From the NCBI GenBank assembly GCA_036971475.1, contig JBAIZL010000006.1, positions 94,799,265 through 94,863,264 on the forward strand: a stretch of DNA of 64,000 nt, in the 5' to 3' direction. Every line of letters begins with the position of its first letter. Position 1 is the stretch's first letter. Made by a program: the position numbers and the translations under genes. The stretch comes from Prosapia bicincta (taxonomy: Eukaryota; Arthropoda; Insecta; Hemiptera; Cercopidae). Shown one piece after another: positions 35,666-48,170 of this stretch. The notes beneath the pieces are model-generated. The model ran no database searches, was not told the DNA's origin, and was given only the letters and a program-made list of their open reading frames with translations.

Positions 35666-36045
35666 TATATATCTTGTTCAAATTTTCAATCGCTAATACA
35701 ATACTCTTTATTCATCCACTAAAGTCCAAATACATTTTTTAAACTTGTATTGGATGACACTTTGTGTTAATACTGATTTCTTCAAATACCATTTCATTAA
35801 TTTAATTTAATAATAAATTACTTTAGTTTTATATAGGGAAACCCCCTTTCACAAGGCAAGGTATGCAAAATAGTTATTTCGTCCCATTGGCTTAAAATCA
35901 GTTATAGCATATAATTCCATAAAGCAGCTGATTTTATGCTATATGTTGTGATAGAACAGCTGTTTTAACGCATAGGTTATGTTACTTTATTTATATTAAT
36001 TATAATTATTTAATAAATAATACGTAAAATAATTTTTTTTCACTT

Positions 36046-37029
36046 ACGAAATAATTAACTGAAATTTGTTTTGTTTACGTTACTTGTTTATTAAATAATT
36101 GAGTGACCTTATCATAATGGTTACAGATACATCATTTTCACTTTCTTAGGGCTTGAAACACAATTAATTGATTACTGCTGGTAAAATTTTATCACAAGTT
36201 TTACTACATATTATTTGTAAAATACATTTACAAAACAATGTTGTATTTCAAGATAGGAGATATGTCACCTGTACAGGTGCGTTACAGTGTTCTTTAAATA
36301 GTTAGAAAAGCTTTTCTTTCTCTTATTGTCAAAATAGACAAATAATTTTTGTCCAAATAAAGCCTAGTTCTTTTTAAATTTTCAAGTAAGCTAATAATCT
36401 GAATACGGCGTTAAACACTCTATTTTTTATGGATTTTAATCATGCAGAAACTTAATACTTTTTTCTTTAAAGGCCAAAGGCTGTTTTCCATATTCAGTAG
36501 TATGTACAGCAGGTAGGTTCCAAATTTAATGTATATTTAAAATTTATTTAATTTCAAATAAAGATAACTGCCAAAGTTTAAAGTTTGTGTGATGGGTAAA
36601 AGATATTAAATTGTGTGTGCTATCAATTTTAACAAATCCCAAGTACTGTTTCAAGCGTTTTAGGAGTTTAAATTTTCAAAATATTAATATAACTAAAAAC
36701 TTTAAGTAAAAAAAGGAGTCAACATAATAACCCTGTTTTTCTTAAAGCAAATCGGAATTAACGAAAATAAAAAAAGACAGTGTAATCATTTTGCGGCCTT
36801 GGCCTCTGGCACATTAGCGTGTGCAAACCCTTTGGCTGACGCTCCCTAGAAAAATATAAAGAAAAATTATTAACGATCCTAATACACGCCACAGCGCACA
36901 CCTAAAGTTAATATTTAAACTCAGTCAGAGAACACAGAACGCTTTTAGAAAATATTTTTGAATTATAAATGAAGTTTCCAAGGTACATTCAAACTAGTTC
37001 TGTAACAGTAACGGAATAAATATATGTCA
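36046..37029. other. No gene seen
   Basis: AT-rich. GCGGCCTTGGCCTCTGGCAC near 36790 is a small GC-rich spot without a recognisable product. Confidence 0.4.
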
Positions 37030-37064
37030 TATAACGCGCGCGCACAGAAAAACATACACACACA

Positions 37065-37104
<40 letters not shown>

Positions 37105-37122
37105 CTCTATCTCTATCCCTCA

Positions 37123-37170
<48 letters not shown>

Positions 37171-37350
37171 CACACACATACATACACACACACTCTCTCT
37201 CTCTCTCTTTCTCTCTCTCTATCACACACACACACACATAAACACTCTCTCTCTCTCTCTCTCTCTCTATCACACATACACACAAACACATACATACTCT
37301 CTCTCTCTCTCTCTCTCTATCACACATATCCACACACACATACATACACA

Positions 37351-37392
<42 letters not shown>

Positions 37393-37578
37393 CACACACA
37401 CTCACTCTCTCTCTCTCTCTCTATCACACACATCCACATACACACACACAAATACATACACACACTCTCTCTATCACACACATACACACACACATACATA
37501 CACACTCTCTCTCTATCACACACACACACGCTCTCTCTCTCTCTCTCTCTGTACCACACACACATACATACACACACA

Positions 37579-37610
<32 letters not shown>

Positions 37611-37645
37611 CACACACACTCGCGTTAGCGCACACACACTCACTG
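37030..37645. repeat. Compound (CA)n/(CT)n microsatellite block
   Basis: About ten alternations of (CT)n, a TATCACACA junction and (CA)n with CATACA interruptions. It starts with GCGCGCGCACAG. Repeats of the same junction show that whole (CT)n-TATC-(CA)n modules were copied, not just dinucleotides. Open frames here are by-products. Confidence 0.95.
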
Positions 37646-37849
37646 TTACAAATAAGGTGAGAATATAACCATTCTATTATTGGGTGTCGATAAATGATCA
37701 TAATCATTATTCTGCAATCGATTGTTGGTAATAAGCATTATTTAGAACAGAACCAAACGTACAATTTATTTACGTACGATTTATTTTTTCACAATTTTTA
37801 TTTTAAAACACAATAATAGGCGAATAATATTGCAATTCGTGTTTACTTA

Positions 37850-38215
37850 CTCGAATAAAGTAATAAATAAATGATAAAATGGTTGAAAATGGAATCCAAT
37901 ATATTTATTTTACATGGAGTCCAATATACAATTTATTTTAATATTGCGACGTTTCGGCGACTTGTTCGTTGCCCTCACCAAGACTGTTGTGCTATAAAAA
38001 ACCAATAGTTGGTAGACCTATAGCTCATAGAAAGTTCTTGGTGAAGCTTGTGGGGGTTTGGTGTTTTTCCTCCTCAAATTATATATTCCAATGTTAAATG
38101 TAAGACCATTGTTTTTTATAGCACAGCAGGCTTAATAGGGGGCAACGATCTAGTTGCCGAAATGTTGCGTTATTAAAATAAAATGTTTGATTCGATTATC
38201 AACCGTTTGCTTATT
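37850..38215. mobile_element. Inverted-repeat element, hammerhead-related
   Basis: Left: GAATCCAATATATTTATTTT, TTAATATTGCGACGTTTCGG, GCTATAAAAAACC. Right: mirror with GTTTTTTATAGCACAGCAGG. On the right arm GGCAAC/GTTGCC (38141-38146 with 38153-38158) precedes GAAATGTTGCG. On the left arm the minus strand has GGCAAC/GTCGCC then GAAACGTCG. The 5' core is degenerate in both (GGTGAGG, TAATAGG). Confidence 0.7.
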
Positions 38216-38613
38216 TGTTTAATAATTTCTTGTTGTGAAAGAATGGGGATATTTTAAAATCCAAAGAGAATCCGTAGCCCTCTTGCTCAACCGAGTACCA
38301 TAGCTCTTGCCCCTTACAAAAATACGACCTCCTAAATCATCTAACCGCAGCTTTACTAACGTAACATGTTGAAGTTCTTTTCCTGGATGTATCGTAGCGC
38401 TGCAGTTGAATTCCAACGTCACCCTATGCTTTCTACGCCTTGAATTTCCTCCAAGGATTTTCTAACGTGAATTGGATATTTGGAATATTGTGCCTTTGTT
38501 AAGGACTTGGAAAAGGCCGAGACTCCTGTCGGAAAATAGCTTTAATATAAGTTTAAGCTACGCAAATGAAGCCGTTTAAAATGACCATATATAAAATATA
38601 ATTTAGGATAATC

Positions 38614-38617
<4 letters not shown>
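38216..38617. other. No recognised gene
   Basis: Less AT-rich stretch with a 67-codon minus-strand frame (38219-38422). I recognise no domain, and no splice signals or continuation were found. Confidence 0.3.

Positions 38618-38669
<52 letters not shown>
38618..38669. repeat. (TA)n microsatellite
   Basis: About 26 TA units. Confidence 0.97.
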
Positions 38670-38673
<4 letters not shown>

Positions 38674-39019
38674 TATTGGCTGTTCTAGTTAAAGAGATTT
38701 TAGGTTTATTGAAATTTTTTGTTTAAATAAAAAAATTAATTAAATATGTAATGAAAACACCGTAGATTAATGTCCCATAAAGAGGTATCTGTGAGGTATT
38801 TTGCTACAGATAGACCCTATACCAAATTAACTAACACAAATCTTTCTTCTATTAAATTAGCAATAAAATATTGGTTACAATATATTCATATTGCTTTCAA
38901 ATTATGTGTCATACTGTTACACATTCAAATATTTAATGTGAGAAGGCAAAACGTCAAACTCTTAACACTTCACTAAGAACTTTCTTTGAGCTATAGCTCT
39001 GCTAACTTTCCTTTCAACT

Positions 39020-39145
39020 TTACTGTCAAACGTTAAATGTAAGGACCTTTTTACAGTACAACAGGTTTTATAATGTAACGAACTAATTGCCGAATCGTTG
39101 CATTATGAAAAAAAAGATATTTGACTCGATTATCAAACGTAATAT
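39020..39145 (+). mobile_element. Solo half of the 37.9-kb hairpin family
   Basis: TTACAGTACAACAGGTTTTA, AATTGCCGAATCGTTGCATT and TTTGACTCGATTATCAAACG follow the right arm of the 37850-38215 element in order. GAAA reads GAAT, and the stem is broken. Confidence 0.6.
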
Positions 39146-39869
39146 AATTTTGTATTAGAATTCTTCTATATTATCAGATCAACCTATTCTTCGTCTTTAC
39201 AAAATATATCCTCAGCACCCATTGTGGCTTAAACTAAGAACCGTAATGTCAACAACAAAACACTACAGTGAAATTATTAGTAGGTCAGCTGTTTAGAAGC
39301 GCATCTGGTTCCTGGACTAGAGTTGTTTCTGCTAGAAATAACAATTCTTTGCTATATGAATAGAATATAAATCCAGCTAAAAGTGAAAACACTCCAAATT
39401 TGACTTAAGAATGTTTCTGAAATAAGTGATTCAAATAAATATTGCAAATAATGTTTTCGTTTAAGGAAATGTTATTTTTCCAAGGACGTTTGAAATACAC
39501 CTGGTGTGAAATAGGCTTAATTACTGGGAACGGCAGATGACGGATGTGAGAGTGAGACTTTGTTGATAATTTCCGCATAATACAGGTTTCTGTAGTACTT
39601 AACTAGGAGTGTAAATATTTTTTCGTTTTTAGACATATTAACATTAAATACATTCAAAAAAAGTAATTTTAATTGTCGCAAACGATAAACTTACATTGTA
39701 TTCTCATGCAAACATAACCTTAGTTTCCTAATTTATGAAGTAATTCTTCGGCAATTAAGTAGTTTCAGAATATTGTCTATAAATATTTTGAACACAAACT
39801 TACACTAACGGATATTTCCCCCAAATTTCAATGTCAAACAAGATTTGTACGTTAGCCCAACAGCTGCGG
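39146..39869. other. No gene seen
   Basis: AT-rich, no notable ORF or repeat. Confidence 0.4.
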
Positions 39870-41122
39870 TTTTTTGCATTCGATTCAGGACGCCACCACG
39901 AAAGTTAGTGAACATAGCCACTTTAAAGAATCAAAATTGCATCGGTGCATAAGAAAAATGCATTTTCTAAAGTGCATTCACTGGCTCGATTTAAAGAGAT
40001 GTATAACTCGGTGAATAATGACAGAAATGAGCCGAATTTTAGTACTCGGGGGTTTTTGGGGTCGCTGAACACGAATATGATATCCATAATGACCCCCCGG
40101 AGTACGTGGGGGCCAGGGCGGATGACATCAACCTCATCTCCTGGAATTTTCCGTAAGTACAATACAAAATTGATCGAAACTCGTTACTAGGGGGGTTTTG
40201 GGTAGCTGAACACGAATATAATATCGGCGATGATCCTCGGAGTACCTGGGTCTCAGGGCGGGTAATACCTACGTCATCTCCTGGGATTTTCTATAAATTC
40301 AGCTCGTTACTCACTAGTTATATTGTATTATTATCATTCAATATTATTATTATAATAGAATTTTATAAATATCTTTTACATCATTAATTTCTTGTTCGCA
40401 TATAATAGCAAAATTACAAATTACTAATTGTGTGTGTGTGTGTGTATGCGCGCGCGCACGTGTGCGTGTTGTGTGTTGTGTGTGTTTAGCACCATCCAAT
40501 CAGAATTCTAATTTTATTATAAGTATTGTAATTTTACAATCGAAATGTAATTTCACAATCGAAAATGTAATTTTAAAATCGCAAATCGAAAAATGTAATT
40601 TTACATTGCAGCGTTTTTACAGTGTAGGGGAGCGAGGCTATATCGTACAGCGAGGCTAAACCGTACACCCAATTTTCGTGTCGAGATTCTATGTTAGAGG
40701 AGTTCGATTGGTGTCGCAGGATTGTGGCATATCATGCAAACTTCAATGATTATCGCCGATATTATATTCGTGTTTAGCGACCCCAAAAACCCCGAGTAAC
40801 GAGTTTCGATCAATTTTGTATTGTACTTACGGAAAATTCCAGGAGATGAGGATGATGTCATCCGCCCTAGGCCCCAGGTACTCCGGGGGTCATTACGGAT
40901 ATCATATTCGTGTTCAGCGACCCCAAAAACCCCCGAGTACTAAAATTCAGCCCATTTATGTGATTATTCACCGAGTTATACATTTTTTTTTAAATCGAGC
41001 CAGTGAATGCACTTTTAAAAAATGCATTTTTCTTATGCACCGATGCAATTTTGATTTCTTATAAAGTTGCTATGTTCACAAACTGAACATGAATGTGGCT
41101 TCCTGAATCGCATTTCGATCCG
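39870..41122. mobile_element. Foldback element with 360-bp arms
   Basis: The left arm (39870-40233) and right arm (40757-41122) are inverted copies: GATTCAGGA, TCAAAATTGCATCGGTGC, TGCATTCACTGGCTCGATTT, CTCGGTGAATAAT, GAACACGAATATGATATCC, ATCTCCTGGAATTTTCCGTA. Each arm contains a subrepeat theme (TTTTTGGGGTCGCTGAACAC ... GATGACATCA) that recurs again in the spacer at 40190-40300. The 520-bp spacer has a short (TG)n(CG)n tract. There is no transposase. Confidence 0.85.
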
Positions 41123-41509
41123 ACTTACTGCACCAATTATCGTAGGTTTGGCCTATTTTTGTGCTTTATTTCCTCGCCTATGTTGCAAGTCAAGGACATT
41201 AGTTAGGATTAATTGTCGCTCGGCCTTTAAACCTTAATACTACAATTATTATTTCTTGTAATTTAACAATATAAGACCCATTATTTATAAGGCTAATAGT
41301 GTATATTAACCCATACAGGTATGAGGTATGGGTTATACAATTTGGTTAGAGAAATATTTGAAGCTCTCATTGTGCTACAAGTCTCTGATCAAAGTATTAT
41401 CATTAAACTCAATAAACCTTTTTCTATAATATTCCCTAGTAGTCTACAAAGAAAAATATGCAACGATGGTTGCATTTTGCATAAAATCTTTGAAAATTGT
41501 TTAAATAAA
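41123..41509. other. No gene seen
   Basis: Mixed AT-rich sequence; a 65-codon frame at 41321-41518 has no recognisable domain. Confidence 0.35.
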
Positions 41510-41576
41510 TGCGGTTGATTTGCGAGTCAGGTACAAATATTTATTTAAACAAGCTACATTTCAATAACGGCTACGT

Positions 41577-42159
41577 TAGGGGTTTCCAAACTGGAGGGCG
41601 TGAAGGTCAGGGAATCGCGAAACCAGTTGGAAAATAATAAGATGAATTCTCATTTAGTTAAAATTTAAGTACAAAATTTAAAACTAAATTTTCACCTCAG
41701 ATTTTTTTACGTAGTTTTTTTTGACCATGATGTTCAGAAAATTTAAATGAAATGTATGCATTTATAAAAATAAAAGGTAATGGAAAGTTTGTAAACTAGA
41801 AATTAAATCAATATGACTGCTTGAAAAAGTACAAAAGTTTCGCGAAAAGAATGTTTGCCGTTAAATGATTTAATTTTTGTAAAAATTTGGTTATATCAAT
41901 AACTTTCCTCAAGATGTTAATTTTATCGTCGAAAAGCTTTAAATAATATTTAAAATAAAACTATTCTTGTACTTGAAATATTATTCATTAACTATATTAC
42001 AAGAAAACGTATCACCATATTTAATACATTAATATAAATAATATTTGTTTTTTTTTCTTGTGTCCATATCATTTATTTTTAGTGTAAAGTGGAGGGAGGC
42101 ATTGGAGGAAATTATTTCAGGAATAGGGGGTGTGGTACCAAAACGTTTTAGAATCCCTG
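41577..42159. mobile_element. hAT-like non-autonomous element
   Basis: The left end is TAGGGGTTTCCAAACTGG. The right end, read inward, is CAGGGATTCTAAAACG. Flanking 8-mers are GGCTACGT (41569-41576) and GTCTACGT (42160-42167), a 7/8 match. CAGGGGTTTCCAAACTGG-like ends and 8-bp duplications are typical of hAT elements. It is 583 bp with no transposase. It carries a fragment of the 28.4-kb hairpin family at 41880-42020. Confidence 0.65.
41880..42020 (+). mobile_element. Half copy of the 28.4-kb hairpin family
   Basis: TTTTATCGTCGAAAAGCTTT, AACTATTCTTGTACTTGAAA and TTACAAGAAAACGTATCACC match the reverse of the left arm of 28352-28627. The core reads CTCAAGA. Confidence 0.65.
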
Positions 42160-42299
42160 GTCTACGTTGTCATCAGGCCTTGTACCTCCTGCACTCTATT
42201 AAAGGAATACTTCCTGACATACCCTTAGTATATTTATGAAACAGCGCATATACGCTTTCATGTGTCATATACTCACAGCACCTTTGTCCATGTGTACAG

Positions 42300-42945
42300 T
42301 AAAGGGGCCAGATTGTGAGAGGGTCCTAATTGGATTGTTTATCTCACACTACTAAGTGTGAAGAGATGAGATTTAAGAATGTTTACACCACATTGGGGGC
42401 AAATACTATAAACATTAAATCGCTCTGGAAATTCAATTTATGAGATTGTTCTGGGCAACAATGCTGGCAGATTAAGGGATGGATCAACTTGGATTGTTTA
42501 TCTCACACTAAGTGCGAAGAGAAGAGATTAGAGAATGTTTAAACCACATTGGGGTAAATACTATAAACATTGAATCCCTCTGGAAATTCAATTTATGAGA
42601 TTGTTCTGGGCAACAATGCTGACAGATTTGGGGATGATTCAAATTGGATTGTTTATCTCACACTAAATTTGAAGAGAAGAGATTTGAGAATGTTTAAACC
42701 ACATTGGGGTAGATACTATAAACATTAAATCGCTCTGGAAATTCAATTCATGAGATTGTTCTGGGCAACAATACTGGCTGATTAAGGGATGGATCAACTT
42801 GGATTGTTTATCTCACACTAAGTGCGAAAAGAAGATATTTGAGAATGTTTAAACCACATTGGGGTAAATACTATAAACATTGATCGCTCTGGAAATTCAG
42901 TTTATGAGATTGTTGGTATTGTTGGATCAATTTGGATTGTTTATA
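42300..42945 (+). repeat. 155-bp tandem repeat, about four copies
   Basis: Units start near TTGGATTGTTTATCTCACAC, with TGAGATTGTT markers at 42441, 42595, 42751 and 42905. Each contains GAATGTTTAAACCACATTGG and CTCTGGAAATTCAATTTATG. The last unit is truncated. No ORF. Confidence 0.9.
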
Positions 42946-43799
42946 AGTAAACTAGCGTGGAGACGATTGCTTGTAAGGTAATAACTACAGTTCGACCTTA
43001 CGATAGTTATTGACTTACGATTTGAAGCCTTTGCCATATAATGTTAGTCAGGTATAAAAGATCACTCTTGTAAATTAACCAGTTAACTCTACGTAAAATA
43101 GGAAGCTGTTATGCTAAAGCTTAAAACCTCTTGTTCCGTCATCGTTAAAAGTTGATTAGTTTATCTCAGCGGTTAAAAGCTTAATTGTGATTATAAGGTA
43201 TATTTTTTAATAATATTAATTGCTTAACGTAGAACTTATTTTTTGTTAAATGAAAACATCCCGACAACCTGGGCCCTATAAACTCCACTGATTTAACCTA
43301 ACTTTATTTATTTTCTTCCACAAATATTCGTACATTAACTGACATCAGTTCAAACATTTTTAATACATTATTTAAATAATCAGAGCGAACAATCCCATAA
43401 CACTTTCATAAGGCAGCCCATTGTTTGTTAACCTTCAAGTCTGTGTATACCATTACTTGTAGGGAAATGGAATTATAATGTCAGTCAAGGAATTATAAAA
43501 ACGGCTTTGTAAGAGCACAGCTTTATTACAGCGCCACTCCTTTTCCTTTTCAAGGAAATTACAATAAGGCGTGGGAGATTGGATATCGCCTTACGCACCC
43601 AGTAGTAACTCGACAAATAATGTTATTCCAGGCACTGTATCAATTACCATGCAATTACTTCTTTTCTATTTTTATCGAACCTTTTTTGCTAAACTCTAAA
43701 ATGGTAATGTTTTGATTCAAAAATGTCATTATTGAAGAGATTACTATAATTCCTTGAAAATGTTGTATAAATTTCAAGAGTTTACAAACCAAATTCAAG
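42946..43799. other. No gene seen
   Basis: AT-rich; GGCGTGGGAGATTGGATATC near 43570 is a short less AT-rich spot with no recognised function. Confidence 0.4.
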
Positions 43800-46700
43800 A
43801 GTTCTAGTGATAGGTTTGTTAAATTAGAATCTTTATTTTACTGGCAGCTGGAAAATATATTACGACAGGTGAAGAGATCTAATTTACATTATTTATATTT
43901 TTTTTACTTGGTAACATGATGCTGTAGAACAATAGGTAAAGAGATCTAGTGTTATATTATTATAATAGAAACATTTATTTTACAAATAGTAGGCAAATAT
44001 ATAACAATAAGTAAAGATGTCTATTGGTATATTAATAAAATTAAAATATTATTTTACTAACAGCAGGCAAATATATAACGATAGGTGAAGAGATCTAGGT
44101 GGTATGTTAATAAAATTAAAATATTATTTTACTAATAGCAGGCAAATATATAACAATAGGTGAAGAGCTCTAGGAGGTATGTTAATAAAATTAAAATATT
44201 ATTTTACTAACACCAGGCAAATATAAAACAATAGGTGAAGAGCTCTAGGTGGTATGTTAATAAAATTAAAATATTATTTTACTAACACCAGGCAAATATA
44301 TAACAATTGGTGAAGAGCTCTAGGTGGTATGTTAATAAAATTAAAATATTATTTTACTAATAGCAGGCAAATATATAACAATAGGTGAAGAGCTCTAGGT
44401 GGTATGTTAATAAAATTAAAATATTATTTTACTAACACCAGGCAAATATATAACAATAGGTGAAGAGCTCTAGGTGGTATGTTAATAAAATTAAAATATT
44501 ATTTTACTAACACCAGGCAAATATATAACAATAGGTGAAGAGCTCTAGGTGGTATGTTAATAAAATTAAAATATTATTTTACTAACACCAGGCAAATATA
44601 TAACGATAGGTGAAGAGCTCTAGGTGGTATGTTAATAAAATTAAAATATTATTTTACTAATAGCAGGCAAATATATAACAATAGGTGAAGAGCTCTAGGT
44701 GGTATGTTAATAAAATTAAAATATTATTTTACTAACACCAGGCAAATATATAACGATAGGTGAAGAGCTCTAGGTGGTATGTTAATAAAATTAAAATATT
44801 ATTTTACTGATAGCAGGCAAATATATAACAATAGGTGAAGAGCTCTAGGTGGTATGTTAATAAAATTAAAATATTATTTTACTAACACCAGGCAAATATA
44901 TAACGATAGGTGAAGAGCTCTAGGTGGTATGTTAATAAAATTAAAATATTATTTTACTAACAGCAGGCAAATATATAACGATAGGTGAAGAGCTCTAGGT
45001 GGTATGTTAATAAAATTAAAATATTATTTTACTAACACCAGGCAAATATATAACGATAGGTGAAGAGCTCTAGGTGGTATGTTAATAAAATTAAAATATT
45101 ATTTTACTAACACCAGGCAAATATATAACGATAGGTGAAGAGCTCTAGGTGGTATGTTAATAAAATTAAAATATTATTTTACTAACACCAGGCAAATATA
45201 TAACGATAGGTGAAGAGCTCTAGGTGGTATGTTAATAAAATTAAAATATTATTTTACTAACACCAGGCAAATATATAACAATAGGTGAAGAGCTCTAGGT
45301 GGTATGTTAATAAAATTAAAATATTATTTTACTACCAGCAGGCAAATATATAACGACAGGTGAAGAGCTCTAGGTGGTATGTTAATAAAATTAAAATATT
45401 ATTTTACTAACACCAGGCAAATATATAACGATAGGTGAAGAGCTCTAGGTGGTATGTTAATAAAATTAAAATATTATTTTACTAACACCAGGCAAATATA
45501 TAACGATAGGTGAAGAGCTCTAGGTGGTATGTTAATAAAATTAAAATATTATTTTACTAACACCAGGCAAATATATAACGATAGGTGAAGAGCTCTAGGT
45601 GGTATGTTAATAAAATTAAAATATTATTTTACTACTAACAGCAGACAAATATATAACGATAGGTGAAGAGCTCTAGGTGGTATGTTAATAAAATTAAAAT
45701 ATTATTTTACTACTAACAGCAGGCAAATATATAACGATAGGTGAAGAGATCTAGGTGGTATGTTAATAAAATTAAAATATTATTTTACTAACACCAGGCA
45801 AATATATAACGATAGGTGAAGAGCTCTAGGTCGTATGTTAATAAAATTAAAATATTATTTTACTAACAGCAGGCAAATATATAACGATAGGTGAAGAGCT
45901 CTAGGTGGTATGTTAATAAAATTAAAATATTATTTTACTAACAGCAGGCAAATATATAACGATAGGTGAAGAGCTCTAGGTGGTATGTTAATAAAATTAA
46001 AATATTATTTTACTAACACCAGGCAAATATATAACGATAGGTGAAGAGCTCTAGGTGGTATGTTAATAAAATTAAAATATTATTTTACTAACACCAGGCA
46101 AATATATAACGATAGGTGAAGAGCTCTAGGTGGTATGTTAATAAAATTAAAATATTATTTTACTAACACCAGGCAAATATATAACGATAGGTGAAGAGCT
46201 CTAGGTGGTATGTTAATAAAATTAAAATATTATTTTACTAATAGCAGGCAAATATATAACAATAGATGAAGAGCTCTAGGTGGTATGTTAATAAAATTAA
46301 AATATTATTTTACTAACACCAGGCAAATATATAACGATAGGTGAAGAGCTCTAGGTGGTATGTTAATAAAATTAAAATATTATTTTACTAACACCAGGCA
46401 AATATATAACAATAGGTGAAGAGCTCTAGGTGGTATGTTAATAAAATTAAAATATTATTTTACTAACACCAGGCAAATATATAACGATAGGTGAAGAGAT
46501 CTAGGTGGTATATTAATAAAATTAAAATATTATTTTACTAACACCAGGCAAATATATAACGATAGGTGAAGAGCTCTAGGTGGTATGTTAATAAAATTAA
46601 AATATTATTTTACTAACACCAGGCAAATATATAACGATAGGTGAAGAGCTCTAGGTGGTATGTAAATAAAATTAAAATATTATTTTACTAACACCAGGCA

Positions 46701-48170
46701 AATATATAACGATAGGTGAAGAGCTCTAGGTGGTATGTTAATAAAATTAAAATATTATTTTACTAACACCAGGCAAATATATAACGTTAGGTGAAGAGCT
46801 CTAGGTGGTATGTTAATAAAATTAAAATATTATTTTACTAACACCAGGCAAATATATAACGATAGGTGAAGAGCTCTAGGTGGTATGTTAATAAAATTAA
46901 AATATTATTTTACTAACACCAGGCAAATATATAACAATAGGTGAAGAGCTCTAGGTGGTATGTTAATAAAATTAAAATATTATTTTACTAACACCAGGCA
47001 AATATATAACGATAGGTGAAGAGATCTAGGTGGTATATTAATAAAATTAAAATATTATTTTACTAATAGCAGGCAAATATATAACAATAGGTGAAGAGAT
47101 CTAGGTGGTATATTAATAAAATTTAAATATTATTATACTAATAGCAGGAAAATATATAACGATAGGTGAAGAGCTCTAGGTCGTATGTTAATAAAATTAA
47201 AATATTATTTTACTAACACCAGGCAAATATATAACGATAGGTGAAGAGCTCTAGGTCGTATGTTAATAAAATTAAAATATTATTATACTAATAGCAGGAA
47301 AATATATAACAATAGGTGAAGAGCTCTAGGTGGTATGTTAATAAAATTAAAATATTATTTTACTAACACCAGGCAAATATATAACGATAGGTGAAGAGCT
47401 CTAGGTGGTATGTAAATAAAATTAAAATATTATTTTACTAACACCAGGCAAATATATAACGATAGGTGAAGAGCTCTAGGTGGTATGTTAATAAAATTAA
47501 AATATTATTTTACTAACACCAGGCAAATATATAACGTTAGGTGAAGAGCTCTAGGTGGTATGTTAATAAAATTAAAATATTATTTTACTAACACCAGGCA
47601 AATATATAACGTTAGGTGAAGAGCTCTAGGTGGTATGTTAATAAAATTAAAATATTATTTTACTAACACCAGGCAAATATATAACGATAGGTGAAGAGCT
47701 CTAGGTGGTATGTTAATAAAATTAAAATATTATTTTACTAACACCAGGCAAATATATAACAATAGGTGAAGAGCTCTAGGTGGTATGTTAATAAAATTAA
47801 AATATTATTTTACTAACACCAGGCAAATATATAACGATAGGTGAAGAGATCTAGGTGGTATATTAATAAAATTAAAATATTATTTTACTAATAGCAGGCA
47901 AATATATAACAATAGGTGAAGAGATCTAGGTGGTATATTAATAAAATTTAAATATTATTATACTAATAGCAGGAAAATATATAACGATAGGTGAAGAGCT
48001 CTAGGTCGTATGTTAATAAAATTAAAATATTATTTTACTAACACCAGGCAAATATATAACGATAGGTGAAGAGCTCTAGGTCGTATGTTAATAAAATTAA
48101 AATATTATTATACTAATAGCAGGAAAATATATAACAATAGGTGAAGAGATCAAGATCATATTATATTATT
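43800..48170 (+). repeat. 75-bp satellite array, about 57 copies
   Basis: The unit is AGCTCTAGGTGGTATGTTAA, TAAAATTAAAATATTATTTT, ACTAACACCAGGCAAATATA, TAACGATAGGTGAAG. Variants CACC/CAGC/TAGC, CGATAGG/CAATAGG and GAGCTC/GAGATC mark sub-families. Two neighbouring units near 45630-45710 are 78 bp. The first few units are diverged. A stretch of about ten units is duplicated near the right end (see findings). It carries no coding potential. Confidence 0.97.

Larger units (their letters stand above)
35460..36045 (-). repeat. SINE-like family A copy interrupted by a solo element
   Basis: The tail side ACACTCTCCC is at 35460. The body resumes at ATCTTGTTCAAATTTTCAAT (35669) and runs through GTCCCATTGGCTTAAAATCA, AGCAGCTGATTTTATGC and ACAGCTGTTTTAACGCATAG to the head side. 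A (TA)n and a solo hammerhead element occupy the point where other copies have TATATA. Confidence 0.7.
41510..42195 (-). mobile_element. Hammerhead-related element split by a hAT-like insertion
   Basis: Left part: AAGCTACATTTCAATAACGG then CTACGT. Right part: TGTCATCAGGCCTTGT. Across the insertion, the minus strand gives ACAAGG, CTGATGA, C, AACG...CGTT, GAAA, TGTAGCTTGT, the family layout. ACAAG pairs with CTTGT as stem I. Only one arm is evident. Confidence 0.55.

Noticed and set aside
43800..48170. CRISPR-like array
   Set aside because: Units are directly adjacent with no unique spacers and the DNA is clearly eukaryotic.
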